A DNA stretch of 64,000 bases from Streptomyces sp. NRRL B-1140 (GTDB lineage: Bacteria > Actinomycetota > Actinomycetes > Streptomycetales > Streptomycetaceae). Position numbers and translations under genes: made by a program. The stretch covers positions 1 through 64,000 of the forward strand of contig NZ_LGEA01000125.1 in assembly GCF_001280065.1 (NCBI RefSeq). Direction: 5' to 3'. The notes beneath the pieces are model-generated. The model was not told where the DNA came from. It did not search any database and was given only the letters and a program-made list of their open reading frames with translations. Position 1 is the stretch's first letter; every line of letters begins with the position of its first letter. Positions 49,497-58,573 of this stretch are shown in pieces.

Positions 49497-50985
49497 TCCG
49501 CAGGGCTTTCGCGCCTTCGCCCGCGAGCCACAGGGCGAGGATCAGCATCGACGCGTGCACCGTCCAGTCTCCGTGGCGGACGTAGGGCGTGGTGCCGTGG
49601 GCGAGGGGGACGTCGTAGACCCGCGCGGCGGAGGCGTCCGTGCCGAGCCACGATCCCAGGCGCTGTCCGTCCGGGCCGTAGACGGCCGAAACGCCCGTCA
49701 GGGTCGCGTGCACCATGGGGCGGCCGGTCTCGGAGGCCCGCAGCGCGGCCAGCGACGCGTGCTGCTCGGGTGCCCAGCTGTGCTGGAACGTGGACGTCGA
49801 CGACTGGCCGATCAGCACGTCGACGCCCTCCCGGGTGAGATGACGGGTCATGTCCGGGAAGGCGGTCTCGAAGCACACCAGCGGGCCGACGCGCAGATCG
49901 TCCCCGACGTTCATCACGACGGGCTGCGAGCCGCGCCTGCGGTCCTCGCCCGCGGCCTTGCCGACGGAGGTGGCCCAGCCGAGCAGGGAGCGGGCCGGGA
50001 TGTACTCGCCGAACGGCACGAGCCGCATCTTGTCGTAGCGCTCGCCGGTCAGGCCGTCGGGCCCGACCAGGACCGAGCTCTTGTAGATGCCGGGCTTGTC
50101 CGAGCGCCGGGCGTCCACGTTGACCAGGATGTCGGCGCCCGTCGCGCGGGAGAGGTCCGCGAGCCGCCGGGCGAGGCCGGGCCGGTCCCCGAGGTCGAAA
50201 CCGACGCTGCTCTCGCCCCAGACGATCAGGTCGACGTCCTGCCCGGCGAGACGGCGGGTGAGCTGCTCCTCGCGGTCGAACCGGCCGTCGGGGCCGGCGA
50301 TGACCCCTGGCTGCACGACCGCGATCCTGACGTGGCCGTCGACGGCGGGGCGGGGCGAGAAGGCCCAGGCGGCGGAGGTGGCCGCGGCCGTGGCGACCAG
50401 ACCGGCCACGGCGGGCACCCGGGACCGGCGGACCGCGACGAGAACGGCGATCGCGACATTGACCGCCACGAGCAGATAACTGAGCAGCCACACCCCGCCG
50501 ACCGAGGCGAGCCGCAGCGCGGGTTCGGCCTGCCACTGGCTGCTGCCGAGCATGCCCCAGGGGCCGCCGAGTCCCTGCCAGGAGCGGACCAGCTCGATGG
50601 CCAGCCAGCCGGACGGCAAAACCAGCAGTGCCACCGCGACCCGGCTCCCGGAGGGGAAGCCGCCCAGCAGGTGGCGCACCAGCCGGCCCCAGGGGGCCCA
50701 CAGGGCGCCCAGGAGGGCGGCGATGAGGAACGTGAACACGTTCAGACTCGGCAGGAGCCAGTGGTGCATGGCCAGCATGAAGCCGAAGCCGCCGCACCAG
50801 CCGTCGTACCCGGCCCGCCTCCCGGTCGGCGCGGTGCGCAGCAGCAGGAGCCAGGGCACCAGGGCCACGTAGGCGCACCACCACAGGGACGGCGCGGGGA
50901 AGGCGAGGACGGGGAGGGCGCCCGCGACCGCGGCGGCGCCCGAGCGGCGCCAGGGGGAGGCGAGCCAGTGGCCGAGCGTCTTCAT
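49420..50985 (-). CDS. lnt: apolipoprotein N-acyltransferase
   Basis: 521 aa. An N-terminal membrane domain of about six to eight segments (1-205) is followed by a nitrilase domain with the catalytic triad E258 (WGESS), K319 (YDKMRLVPFGEYIP) and C371 (VCFETAFP), then a final membrane segment. It adds the third acyl chain to lipoproteins. Streptomyces usually have two lnt genes, so this may be one of a pair. GTAGGAGG precedes the ATG. Its 3' end overlaps the dehydrogenase gene. Confidence 0.92.
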   Translation of the reverse strand: MKTLGHWLASPWRRSGAAAVAGALPVLAFPAPSLWWCAYVALVPWLLLLRTAPTGRRAGYDGWCGGFGFMLAMHHWLLPSLNVFTFLIAALLGALWAPWGRLVRHLLGGFPSGSRVAVALLVLPSGWLAIELVRSWQGLGGPWGMLGSSQWQAEPALRLASVGGVWLLSYLLVAVNVAIAVLVAVRRSRVPAVAGLVATAAATSAAWAFSPRPAVDGHVRIAVVQPGVIAGPDGRFDREEQLTRRLAGQDVDLIVWGESSVGFDLGDRPGLARRLADLSRATGADILVNVDARRSDKPGIYKSSVLVGPDGLTGERYDKMRLVPFGEYIPARSLLGWATSVGKAAGEDRRRGSQPVVMNVGDDLRVGPLVCFETAFPDMTRHLTREGVDVLIGQSSTSTFQHSWAPEQHASLAALRASETGRPMVHATLTGVSAVYGPDGQRLGSWLGTDASAARVYDVPLAHGTTPYVRHGDWTVHASMLILALWLAGEGAKALRIRRSAPEPRVPPARTVHGSPARPGR

Positions 50986-51053
50986 AGGCGCCTCCTACCC
51001 GCGGGTGCCTCCAGTGTGCGCCCTGCGGACGATCTAGGACACCGGGCGCCGGG

Positions 51054-51542
51054 TCAGTGGATCACAGGTGCCCTCCGCGGATCGGGAAGGCGTCGCCACT
51101 TCTCCCGCACGACCACCTCGCTCAGCCGCCAGCCGTCGGCCGTGCGCAGTACCGCGAAGGAGTACCGGCCGCCGCACACGAAGTCGGGAGCGGTTCCGGA
51201 GGTGGCCATGGGATTGACGTAGTCGGCCTGGACCTCGGCCGTGTCACCGGTGTCCTGCTCCCAGATCCCGAAACGCACCCGTCGGTTGACGATCAGATGC
51301 TGCCGCATGGGAAACAGCCCCAGGCTCTCGGCGAGCCAGGCGGCGACCGCCGCGGCCTCTCCCTCGATGCCGCCCGCCGAGCGGTAGTCCGCCCGCCCAC
51401 GCGGGGCGAACAACCCTCGGTACGCCTGCCAGTCGCCGTCGTCGACCGCCACCGCGTAGTCGGTGATCAGTTCGTCGACGGCGAGCCGGTCTCTCACGGT
51501 GGCGAGTTCCACGCGCTGCGTCATCGGCTCAGTGTTGGGCAT
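51054..51542 (-). CDS. SnoaL-like nuclear transport factor 2 fold protein
   Basis: 162 aa. The cone-shaped NTF2 fold is visible as VRDRLAVDELITDYAVAVDDGDWQAYRGLFAPRGRADYRSAGGI and the later strands VNRRVRFGIWEQDTGDTAEVQADYVNP, RTADGWRLSEVVVREKWRR. These proteins may be cyclases, isomerases or dehydratases; no decisive residues stand out. The start is uncertain between ATG 51542 and ATG 51524. It is divergent from a DUF4291 gene. Confidence 0.8.
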   Translation of the reverse strand: MPNTEPMTQRVELATVRDRLAVDELITDYAVAVDDGDWQAYRGLFAPRGRADYRSAGGIEGEAAAVAAWLAESLGLFPMRQHLIVNRRVRFGIWEQDTGDTAEVQADYVNPMATSGTAPDFVCGGRYSFAVLRTADGWRLSEVVVREKWRRLPDPRRAPVIH

Positions 51543-51620
51543 GGCGGGGGCCGGGCCAAGGGCCGTGCGGGCGTGATATTCGGTGGCCGCCGAGGGGCGC
51601 CGGGGCCCAGCCTGTCCCTC

Positions 51621-52223
51621 GTGAACCATCGAGACGAACCGAAGTACCGGGTGCGGGCCCGCCACACCGAGTCCACGCTCACCGTCTACCAGGCCTACCG
51701 CCCGGAGATCGGCGGCCCCGCCGCCCGCCACGGCCGCTTCCCGGCTTCCTGGAAGCGGGAGCGCATGACCTGGATCAAGCCCTCGTTCCTGTGGATGATG
51801 TACCGCTGCGGCTGGGGCACGAAGGAGGGCCAGGAGACCGTCCTGGCGATCGAGATCGACCGCGAGGGCTTCCTCTGGGCCCTGCGCAACGCCTGCCTGT
51901 CCCACCACGTCCCCGCTCTGCACGGCGACCAGGCTTCCTGGAAGCGGCAGTTGAGGCAGGCACCCGCGCGGGTGCAGTGGGACCCGGAACGGGATCTGCG
52001 CCTCGACCCGCTGCCGCACCGGTCGCTTCAGCTGGGGCTCGCGGGGGAGGCGGCAGCGCGCTACGCGGACGAGTGGATCAGGGGGATCGAGGACGTCACA
52101 CCGCTCGCCGCGGAGATTCACGGGCTGGTACGGGCGGGGCGACTGGATTCGGCCGCGGGGCTGTTGCCCGAGGAGCGGCCCTTCGCCGTCGACGACGAGG
52201 TGCTGGCGCGGCTGCGCGCCTAG
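51621..52223 (+). CDS. DUF4291 family protein
   Basis: 200 aa. The family pattern is STLTVYQAYRPEIGGPAARHGRFPASWKRERMTWIKPSFLWMMYRCGWGTKEGQETVLAIEIDREGF, then QVQWDPER-type segment RVQWDPERDLRLDPLPHRSLQLGL. Function unknown, widespread in Streptomyces and some eukaryotes. GTG start without clear ribosome site. Sequence before it is the divergent SnoaL promoter. Confidence 0.85.
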   Translation: MNHRDEPKYRVRARHTESTLTVYQAYRPEIGGPAARHGRFPASWKRERMTWIKPSFLWMMYRCGWGTKEGQETVLAIEIDREGFLWALRNACLSHHVPALHGDQASWKRQLRQAPARVQWDPERDLRLDPLPHRSLQLGLAGEAAARYADEWIRGIEDVTPLAAEIHGLVRAGRLDSAAGLLPEERPFAVDDEVLARLRA

Positions 52224-52285
52224 AGGGTGCGGCTGCCCGTCTCGGAAGGTGCGATACGGATCGGAAAGGGGGCGGCGGGAGCCGC

Positions 52286-52465
52286 TCAGGCCGCCTTGGC
52301 GACGCCGCCTCGGAGTGCGGCGGCCCATTCGACGACGAGAAGCTCGTACTCCGCGCGCTCCTCAGCCGACAGGGTGCCGCCCGTGCGCTGCCACAGCGCA
52401 CGGATCTCCTCGTTGACCTCGGCAGCGGACCGCACGGAACCAGGGGTCACGAAATCGGGGGACAT
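52286..52465 (-). CDS. small conserved hypothetical protein
   Basis: 59 aa, charged and helical (AAEVNEEIRALWQRTGGTLSAEERAEYELLVVEWAAAL), a type found throughout Streptomyces. TAGGCT lies about 8 bases before the ATG, so it may be leaderless. A codon 24 bases upstream is also in frame. Function unknown. Confidence 0.72.
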   Translation of the reverse strand: MSPDFVTPGSVRSAAEVNEEIRALWQRTGGTLSAEERAEYELLVVEWAAALRGGVAKAA

Positions 52466-52563
52466 GCGGACAAGCCTAGGGGCAGCCACTGACAGCCCGC
52501 TACCGGACGGCTACCCCACGGCTATGCGGTTGGTCACGAGACCGGGGTCACAGGCCCCCGCGC

Positions 52564-53439
52564 TCAGCCCGCCGACTCGGCGGCGTGAGGGCTCAGGGCG
52601 CCCGTGCTGACCAGGGCGATGATGACGATGCCGAGCACGATGCGGTAGTAGACGAACGGCATGAAGCTCTTGGTCGAGATGAACTTCATGAACCAGGCGA
52701 TCACCGCGTACCCGACGACGAAGGCGATGACCGTCGCGAAGATCGTCGGCCCCCAGGAGACGTGGCCCCCCTCCGTCGCGTCCTTCAGCTCGAACACGCC
52801 GGAGGCGAGCACGGCGGGGATGGCGAGCAGGAAGGAGTAGCGGGCCGCGGCCTCGCGCTTGTAGCCCATGAACAGGCCGCCGCTGATGGTCGCGCCGGAG
52901 CGGGAGACGCCCGGGATGAGCGCCATGGCCTGGCAGACGCCGTAGATCAGGCCGTCGCGCACGCCCAGGTCCTCGAGGGCCTTGCGCTGCTTGGGCGCCC
53001 GGTGCTTGCCACCGCTCTCGTCGCGGGCCGCCAGCCGGTCGGCGACGCCCAGGACGATGCCCATGACGATCAGCATCGTCGCGGTGATCCGCAGGTCGCG
53101 GAACGGTCCCTCGATCTGGTCCTTCAGCGTCACGCCGAGCACACCGATCGGGATCGAGCCGACGATCACCAGCCACCCCATCCGGGCATCGGGGTCGCTG
53201 CGCATCGCCTTGTTCGTGAGCGAGCGCGTCCAGGCCGACAGGATCCGCCCGATGTCCTTGCGGAAGTAGATCAGCACGGCCGCCTCGGTGCCGATCTGCG
53301 TGATCGCCGTGAAGGCGGCGCCCGGGTCCTTCCAGTCGGCGAAGGCCGCCGTCAGCCGCAGGTGTGCGCTGGAGGAGACGGGGAGGAACTCGGTCAGCCC
53401 CTGGACGAGTCCGAGGATGAATGATTCGAACCAAGACAT
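52564..53439 (-). CDS. uppP: undecaprenyl-diphosphatase (BacA type)
   Basis: 291 aa with eight membrane segments. Signature motifs [11 protein letters not shown] near residue 17 and [10 protein letters not shown] near residue 175 are both complete. It recycles undecaprenyl pyrophosphate for peptidoglycan synthesis and can confer bacitracin tolerance. The internal ATG at 53439 fits the family start; an upstream frame adds 16 residues without support. Confidence 0.93.
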   Translation of the reverse strand: MSWFESFILGLVQGLTEFLPVSSSAHLRLTAAFADWKDPGAAFTAITQIGTEAAVLIYFRKDIGRILSAWTRSLTNKAMRSDPDARMGWLVIVGSIPIGVLGVTLKDQIEGPFRDLRITATMLIVMGIVLGVADRLAARDESGGKHRAPKQRKALEDLGVRDGLIYGVCQAMALIPGVSRSGATISGGLFMGYKREAAARYSFLLAIPAVLASGVFELKDATEGGHVSWGPTIFATVIAFVVGYAVIAWFMKFISTKSFMPFVYYRIVLGIVIIALVSTGALSPHAAESAG

Positions 53440-53597
53440 GAGGTAGCGGAGTCCAAGTGCCGATCGTGGGACGGACGACGGGCGCACCGGGCCGCCGTTG
53501 CGATGAACGGGGGATCAGGTGTGCCGAGGGGGAAGCGTAGCGTCCCCCGACGACCCATCGGACACAGGGGTTTGGAAGCGCTCCCGACCAGCGGCGA

Positions 53598-54068
53598 TCA
53601 GGCCGCGGTGGGCCCGGTCACCGTCCAGCCCGGGGCCTGGGGGCGGGCCGTGAGGTCCTCGTGGCGCACCTCGTCGCCGCAGGCTCGGCAGGTGACGGCC
53701 GGGTCGAGAGGCCGCCCGCAGGCGTGCTCCAGGATCATCGGGCGGTCGCCGTCGGGCCGGAGGTGGCGGTCGCCCCACGCCATGAGGGTCGTCAGCACCG
53801 GCTCCAGTTCCAGTCCCGCCCGCGTCGGCCGGTACTCGAAGCGCTGCGGGCGCTCGCTGTAGGGCTGCTTGGCCAGGATCCCGGCGTCGACGAGCCGGCG
53901 CAGCCGGGTGGCCAGGATGTCGCGCGGGGCGCCGGTGTTGCGCACCAGCCGGTCGAACCGGCCGTTGCCCAGGCACACCTCCCGCAGCACGAGCAGGGAG
54001 TACTTCTCGCCGACGAGCGCGAGGGTGTCGGCGATGGAACAGGGGCGCGGGTCTTTGCGGTCGGCCAT
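53598..54068 (-). CDS. HxlR family transcriptional regulator
   Basis: 156 aa. The HxlR winged helix reads CSIADTLALVGEKYSLLVLREVCLGNGRFDRLVRNTGAPRDILATRLRRLVDAGIL with the usual single N-terminal cysteine C10, a possible redox sensor. The C-terminus carries CRACGDEV, which with C116 could bind zinc. It is divergent from a thiolase gene with a perfect palindrome between them, so it probably controls it. Confidence 0.88.
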   Translation of the reverse strand: MADRKDPRPCSIADTLALVGEKYSLLVLREVCLGNGRFDRLVRNTGAPRDILATRLRRLVDAGILAKQPYSERPQRFEYRPTRAGLELEPVLTTLMAWGDRHLRPDGDRPMILEHACGRPLDPAVTCRACGDEVRHEDLTARPQAPGWTVTGPTAA

Positions 54069-54085
54069 GAGGATCAGTCTAGGAG

Positions 54086-54106
54086 AGGGTTGGATTTTCC
54101 AACCCT
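54086..54106. promoter_or_regulatory. HxlR-type operator
   Basis: The perfect dyad AGGGTTGGA-N3-TCCAACCCT lies in the 93-bp gap between the divergent HxlR and thiolase genes. It is the likely binding site of the HxlR protein. Confidence 0.75.
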
Positions 54107-54161
54107 GCAGGCTACGGTGAGTTCGGATTTCCTACTCACTGGTAGCCGTGGAGGCCCGCAC

Positions 54162-55331
54162 ATGCGTGACGCAGTGATCGTCGAAGCCGTACGCACCCCG
54201 ATCGGCAAGGGCAAGCCGAACGGCGCCCTGGCACACGTCCACCCCGTGGAGCTCCTCGCCCACACCCTGCGCACCCTCGTCGAGCGGTCCGGCATCGACC
54301 CGGCGCTGATCGACGACGTCATCGGCGGCACCGTCGATCAGGTCGGCGAGCAGGCCATGAACACCACCCGCTACGCCGTCCTCTCCGCCGGGTTCCCGGA
54401 GTCCGTGCCCGCGACCACCGTGGACCGCCAGTGCGGCTCCTCGCAGCAGGCCGTGCACTTCGCGGCGCAGGGGGTGCTCTCCGGTGCGTACGACATGGCC
54501 GTGGCCTGCGGCGTGGAGTCGATGAGCCGGGTGCCGATGTGGTCGAACGTGCCCGAGGGCAAGGACCCCTTCGGCCCCGGAGTCGCCGGGCGCTACCCCG
54601 AGGGGCTCGTCCCGCAGGGGATCAGTGCCGAACTGATCGCCGCCAAGTGGTCGATCGGCCGCGAGGCGATGGACGCCTTCGCCGTCTCCTCGCACCACAA
54701 GGCCGCCGAGGCCTGGGAGAACGGACTGTTCGACGCCGAGGTCGCGCCCCTCGAGGGCGTCGCACGCGACGAGTGCGTACGTCCCGGCAGCACCACCGGG
54801 ATCCTCTCCGGCCTCAAGCCCGCCTACCACGACCCGGTCTTCGCGGAGCGCTTCCCGCAGATCGAGTGGAACGTCACGGCGGGCAACGCCAGCCCCGTCA
54901 ACGACGGGGCCTCGGCGGTCCTCATCACGTCGAGCGAGACCGCGGCCCGGCTCGGCCTGCGTCCGCTCGCCCGCCTGCACAGCTTCGCCGTCACCGGCTC
55001 CGACCCGTTGCTCATGCTCACGGGCGTGATCCCGGCGACCGAGAAGGTGCTGCGCAGGGCCTCACTGACCCTCGACGACATCGACCTGTTCGAGGTCAAC
55101 GAGGCGTTCTCCAGTGTTGTACTGGCGTGGCAGCAGGAGACCGGGGCCGATCTCGCCCGGGTCAACGTGCACGGCGGGGCCATCGCGCTCGGGCATCCCC
55201 TCGGCGCGAGCGGGACCCGGCTGACGACGACACTGGTGCACACGATGCGGCAACGAGGCGCCCGGTACGCGCTCCAGACCATGTGCGAGGCGGGCGGACT
55301 CGCCAACGCCATGGTGCTGGAACGCGTCTGA
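54162..55331 (+). CDS. acetyl-CoA acyltransferase (thiolase)
   Basis: 389 aa. Catalytic cysteine in DRQCGSSQQAVHFAA, histidine in GGAIALGHPLGASG, and second cysteine in MCEAGGLANA, all in family order. It degrades or forms 3-ketoacyl-CoA. The divergent HxlR gene suggests a substrate-induced catabolic role. The start has GAGG about 8 bases upstream. Confidence 0.92.
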   Translation: MRDAVIVEAVRTPIGKGKPNGALAHVHPVELLAHTLRTLVERSGIDPALIDDVIGGTVDQVGEQAMNTTRYAVLSAGFPESVPATTVDRQCGSSQQAVHFAAQGVLSGAYDMAVACGVESMSRVPMWSNVPEGKDPFGPGVAGRYPEGLVPQGISAELIAAKWSIGREAMDAFAVSSHHKAAEAWENGLFDAEVAPLEGVARDECVRPGSTTGILSGLKPAYHDPVFAERFPQIEWNVTAGNASPVNDGASAVLITSSETAARLGLRPLARLHSFAVTGSDPLLMLTGVIPATEKVLRRASLTLDDIDLFEVNEAFSSVVLAWQQETGADLARVNVHGGAIALGHPLGASGTRLTTTLVHTMRQRGARYALQTMCEAGGLANAMVLERV

Positions 55332-55349
55332 GCCCCGCGTGACGGGACG

Positions 55350-56141
55350 TCAGAGACGGCGCAGCTGGTGCCGCTTGCGCCAGGCCACCACCATGCCCGC
55401 CAGCGCGGGCAGCGCGATGCACGCCATGGCGATCAGGAAGGCGGGGGAGGTCGGAGTGGAGGCCCGGGCGCCCGCGACGGCGTAGGCGGCGGTGTTCGGG
55501 ATCGAGCCGAGGCCCGTGGCCAGCAGGAACGGCAGCAGGCCCATGCGGGAGAAGGATGCGCAGTAGTTCGCGGCCCAGAACGGCACACCCGGGAACAGCC
55601 GCAGCATCAGCATCGAACGGAAGCCGTGCCGGCTGAGCTGGCCGTCCGCGGCCTTCAGCCAGCGTCCCCGCAGCAACGGCCGCAGGGCGTCCTGGCCCAG
55701 CGCCCGGCCGAGACAGAAGGCGATGCCGGCACCGAGCACCGTGCCCGCCAGGGCCACCCCGAGGCCGAGCTGCGAACCGAACAGGGCGCCCGCGGCGAGG
55801 TTCAGCAGCGGCCTCGGAACGAACGCCACGGTGCACACGCCGTACCCCACCGTGAACACGGCCGCCGCGGCGGCCCCCGAGAGCTGCGGCGGCAGGCCCT
55901 CCGTCAGCAGCCGCTGCGGCTCGAACAGGAGCATCCCGCAGGCGCCCGCGGCGAGCAGTACGACGAGCAGGGACAGCCGCGAGTACGGGGAGAGCAGAAC
56001 TCTCGTGCAGCGAGCGGCGAAACGGGTGGGTACGGCGGACGAGACGGTCGTTGCCGGGGGAACGGCGACGGCGAGCTCCGCGGCGGTGGCCCGGGGAGAG
56101 GCCGTGGCGGTGCCCCCAGAGCGGGTGGTGGCATCGAGCAT
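55350..56141 (-). CDS. TVP38/DedA-like (SNARE-associated) membrane protein
   Basis: 263 aa. After a Thr/Ala-rich cytoplasmic tail (1-45) come membrane segments. The VTT domain is marked by FVPRPLLNLAAGALFG and FPGVPFWAANYCASFSRMGLLPFLLATGLGSIPNTAAYAVAG. Relatives are lipid scramblases or flippases. The end converges on the thiolase gene. Confidence 0.85.
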   Translation of the reverse strand: MLDATTRSGGTATASPRATAAELAVAVPPATTVSSAVPTRFAARCTRVLLSPYSRLSLLVVLLAAGACGMLLFEPQRLLTEGLPPQLSGAAAAAVFTVGYGVCTVAFVPRPLLNLAAGALFGSQLGLGVALAGTVLGAGIAFCLGRALGQDALRPLLRGRWLKAADGQLSRHGFRSMLMLRLFPGVPFWAANYCASFSRMGLLPFLLATGLGSIPNTAAYAVAGARASTPTSPAFLIAMACIALPALAGMVVAWRKRHQLRRL

Positions 56142-56482
56142 CCGGTGACACTAACCGACAAATGTGTGTGATCGCCGTATGGTTCGTCTCACCGGCGTCA
56201 CAGGACGCGGCCCGCGCGCCTGTGCGCAGGGCGGACGAAAACCATTCGACGTGCGGTAAAGCGTCGGCAATGATCGACGGCATGTTCCGGCACGCCTTCG
56301 TCCTCGCAGCATCCGTGGTCACGGATGCCCCGAAGGCTGCCGTCCTCGATCTCACGGCCGTCATGGACGGCGCCCGAAGCTGACCCTCTCCGGTTCGTCC
56401 GGCGGACCCCGCAAGGGGAGGGTCGGGCAGGTCCTCGGGGTCCCCCTTCTTCTTCGCCGATCACACGCTTCGAGGTACAGCC
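56142..56482 (+). promoter_or_regulatory. tuf3 leader region
   Basis: 341 bp between the TVP38 gene and tuf. No firm gene. It contains a 37-codon frame at 56270-56383 (begins MIDGMFRHAFVLAAS) without a clear ribosome site. A GC-rich hairpin follows near 56385-56430 (GACCCTCTCC pairing with GGGAGGGTC). Together these could form a leader or attenuator of tuf. Low certainty. Confidence 0.35.
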
Positions 56483-56749
56483 ATGTCCAAAACGGCTTAT
56501 GTCCGCACGAAACCGCATCTCAACATCGGCACGATGGGTCATGTCGACCACGGCAAGACCACGTTGACGGCCGCCATCACCAAGGTCCTCGCCGACCGCG
56601 GCAGTGGGGCGTTCGTGCCGTTCGACCGGATCGACCGGGCGCCCGAGGAGGCGGCGCGCGGCATCACCATCAACATCGCGCACGTCGAGTACGAGACCGA
56701 CACCCGGCACTACGCGCACGTCGACATGCCGGGCCACGCCGACTACGTG
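56483..56749 (+). pseudogene. tuf3: elongation factor Tu (tuf3 type), interrupted after codon 89
   Basis: EF-Tu of about 390 aa is expected; only 89 codons remain in register. The P-loop G19-HVDHGK-T26, the switch I threonine T62 in RGITIN and the first part of G3 (D81MPGH85) are present; the NKxD motif and domains 2 and 3 are gone. The sequence [27 protein letters not shown] is that of the minor Streptomyces tuf3, which responds to the stringent response in S. coelicolor, not the major tuf1. After GACTACGTG the reading continues into the mobile element and stops at 56992. The rest of the gene should lie beyond the window. Confidence 0.92.
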
Positions 56750-56760
56750 GTTCGTCCACC
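56735..56760. other. left attachment junction (attL) of the mobile element
   Basis: Host tuf sequence is recognisable to GACTACGTG (56741-56749), where EF-Tu normally continues with KNM; here it changes to GTTCGTCC. The crossover must lie at or just before this point, 50 bases upstream of the integrase start. The exact core needs the right junction, which is not in the window. Confidence 0.7.
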
Positions 56761-56799
56761 CTGTCATACTGGCGGCGAGGCACAGCGAGGGGTGGGGAC

Positions 56800-58290
56800 G
56801 TGGAGGAAATTGACCTCTACCTGCGTAAAAGCAGGATCGTACGTGAGGGCACCGAAGCGCTCACTTTCGAGACGCAGGAATCGAAGGGGCGGGAATGGGC
56901 GCGTCGACATGACTTCCGTGTGCGCAAGGTGTGGAAAGACAACCTCAGCGCATGGACCGACACGAAGCGACCGGACTTCGACAAGGCGCTAGCGGCGCTT
57001 CGGCGCAAGGAAGTCCCGGCGCTGTGGTGTTACGCAATCGACAGGTTCGACCGAAAGGGCGCGCTGTCGGTTCTTCAACTCCTCGACTCCGGCGTCCGGA
57101 TCATCTTCGACTACGAGCGACTCGACAGCGCTGACCCGCGCGACCGTGGTCGGATCGTCGACGACGCGGAACGCGCAAAGGCGGCGTCGGATCTCCTCTC
57201 GACGCGCGTGCGGGACACGAAGCAGGTGCAGCGACGAAAGGGCGTCTGGCTCGGGGCTGCGCCCTACGGGCTGCGGAAGGATAAACACGGAAAGCTGCAT
57301 CACGCTAAGGAATGGGACTGTGTGATGCGCGTCCTGGCCGAAGTTGCCGACGGCAAGACTCCCCGAAAAGTGGCACGCAGTCTGACGGACGACCGCAAGC
57401 CGTCCCCCAAAGGCGGGGCGTGGAATGCGTCGACGGTTCGTCGCATCGTCTACAACCCCGTGTACGAGGGGTGGCAAGTCGTGGCGCTGTCCCGTGACTA
57501 CACCTGGCCTGTTGCCTATCGCGACGAGGCGGGCAACCGCGTGGGGGTGTTCGCGGAGGGAGTCGAGCCCGCACCTGCGGATGTAGTCGCCAAGGCGAGA
57601 CGAGTGCACGCCGGCCACCAGCGTGGGGCGTTGGGGCCGCGTGTCGGTAAGGCGTCTCACCTCCTGACAGACCTACTGCGGTGTGCGGGCTGCGGAGCGA
57701 AGATGCCGACGAGCGGTCGCTCCTACGTCTGCAACGGTCACCAGATGGGCAAGCCGTGCCCTGCCCCAGCCTCCGCCATGCGTGCCCGCATCGAGGAGTA
57801 CGTGTACCGAGAGTGGGTCGGAGCTGTGAGTGCGGCCGACGTCGACGAGGGCGACCCTCTGATGATCGCTGTCGCGGAGCGGTGGGCGGCGTTGACGGCC
57901 CCAGAAGACACGGAGGAGGCACACGAGGCGCTAGCAGCCGTCAAGGCTGCGGAGGCTGCCGTCGAGCGCCTGGCCAACGACCGCGCGCAGGGGCTTTACG
58001 ACGGGGCGATGGGCAAGCACTTCCCCCGCCTCGTCGCGGAGGCTGAGGAGACTCTGCGGGAGGCTCAGGAGCACGCAGACGAGCTGAGTGGGCACCGGAT
58101 TGACCTCACCATGTTCGACGACGCGGGCCTTCTGGAGGAGGCGTGGGAGGCCGCGGACCTACCCATGCGCCGTGACCTGCTCCGCGTCGCTATCGACAAG
58201 ATCACCGTAACCAGGGCTGAGCGCCGTGGCGCCCTCTTCGACGGTGACGCCCGATGTGACATCGAATGGGCGACGCCGGAAGAGGACTAG
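56800..58290 (+). CDS. int: large serine recombinase (integrase)
   Basis: 496 aa. Catalytic domain 1-150 with nucleophile S11 (YLRKSR) and the arginine-rich active site (E26[19 protein letters not shown]). Recombinase domain 165-270. Zinc ribbon with C295, C298, C311 and C320 ([16 protein letters not shown]). A coiled-coil arm at about 370-430 ([31 protein letters not shown]) that sets integration direction in this class. It follows attL directly, so it is the integrase of this element. The GTG start overlaps the read-through of tuf. A terminator follows. Confidence 0.93.
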   Translation: MEEIDLYLRKSRIVREGTEALTFETQESKGREWARRHDFRVRKVWKDNLSAWTDTKRPDFDKALAALRRKEVPALWCYAIDRFDRKGALSVLQLLDSGVRIIFDYERLDSADPRDRGRIVDDAERAKAASDLLSTRVRDTKQVQRRKGVWLGAAPYGLRKDKHGKLHHAKEWDCVMRVLAEVADGKTPRKVARSLTDDRKPSPKGGAWNASTVRRIVYNPVYEGWQVVALSRDYTWPVAYRDEAGNRVGVFAEGVEPAPADVVAKARRVHAGHQRGALGPRVGKASHLLTDLLRCAGCGAKMPTSGRSYVCNGHQMGKPCPAPASAMRARIEEYVYREWVGAVSAADVDEGDPLMIAVAERWAALTAPEDTEEAHEALAAVKAAEAAVERLANDRAQGLYDGAMGKHFPRLVAEAEETLREAQEHADELSGHRIDLTMFDDAGLLEEAWEAADLPMRRDLLRVAIDKITVTRAERRGALFDGDARCDIEWATPEED

Positions 58291-58301
58291 CCAGACACCA
58301 G

Positions 58302-58330
58302 AGAGCCCCCGTCACGTCGACGGGGGCTCT
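58302..58330. terminator. bidirectional terminator after integrase
   Basis: A perfect 12-bp stem AGAGCCCCCGTC/GACGGGGGCTCT with a 5-nt loop lies between the convergent integrase and small regulator genes. Confidence 0.88.
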
Positions 58331-58333
58331 TCG

Positions 58334-58555
58334 TCATGTCTGCGGTGGCGTGCTCCATGGGCCGGCTTGGGGCCGCTCAGGGAGCTTCGCCCCCGGCCTG
58401 CGTAGATACCACTGCACGAACTCTCTAATGACGCGCCCCCGCGGACTGCGCCCCGTGGGATGCATGGTCTTCGCGGCCTGGAGGAGTGGCTCCCATTCGT
58501 CGTCAGGCATGCGCACGCGACGGGCCTTGTCGTACTCGTTCTCTTCGACGTCCAT
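58334..58555 (-). CDS. ribbon-helix-helix-like regulator of the element
   Basis: 73 aa. The core YDKARRVRMPDDEWEPLLQAAKTMHPTGRSPRGRVIREFVQWYLRRPGAK has the strand-helix-helix pattern of RHH/CopG proteins. It reads toward the integrase and its promoter region holds three identical palindromes, so it is the likely repressor, or a recombination directionality factor. A longer frame from 58642 would translate the operators and is not favoured. Confidence 0.72.
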   Translation of the reverse strand: MDVEENEYDKARRVRMPDDEWEPLLQAAKTMHPTGRSPRGRVIREFVQWYLRRPGAKLPERPQAGPWSTPPQT

Positions 58556-58573
58556 GCGCAGACGGTAGCTCGC

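Noticed and set aside
56142..56482. A tRNA as integration target
   Set aside because: The junction falls inside a protein gene with clear EF-Tu sequence, and no tRNA fold is present.
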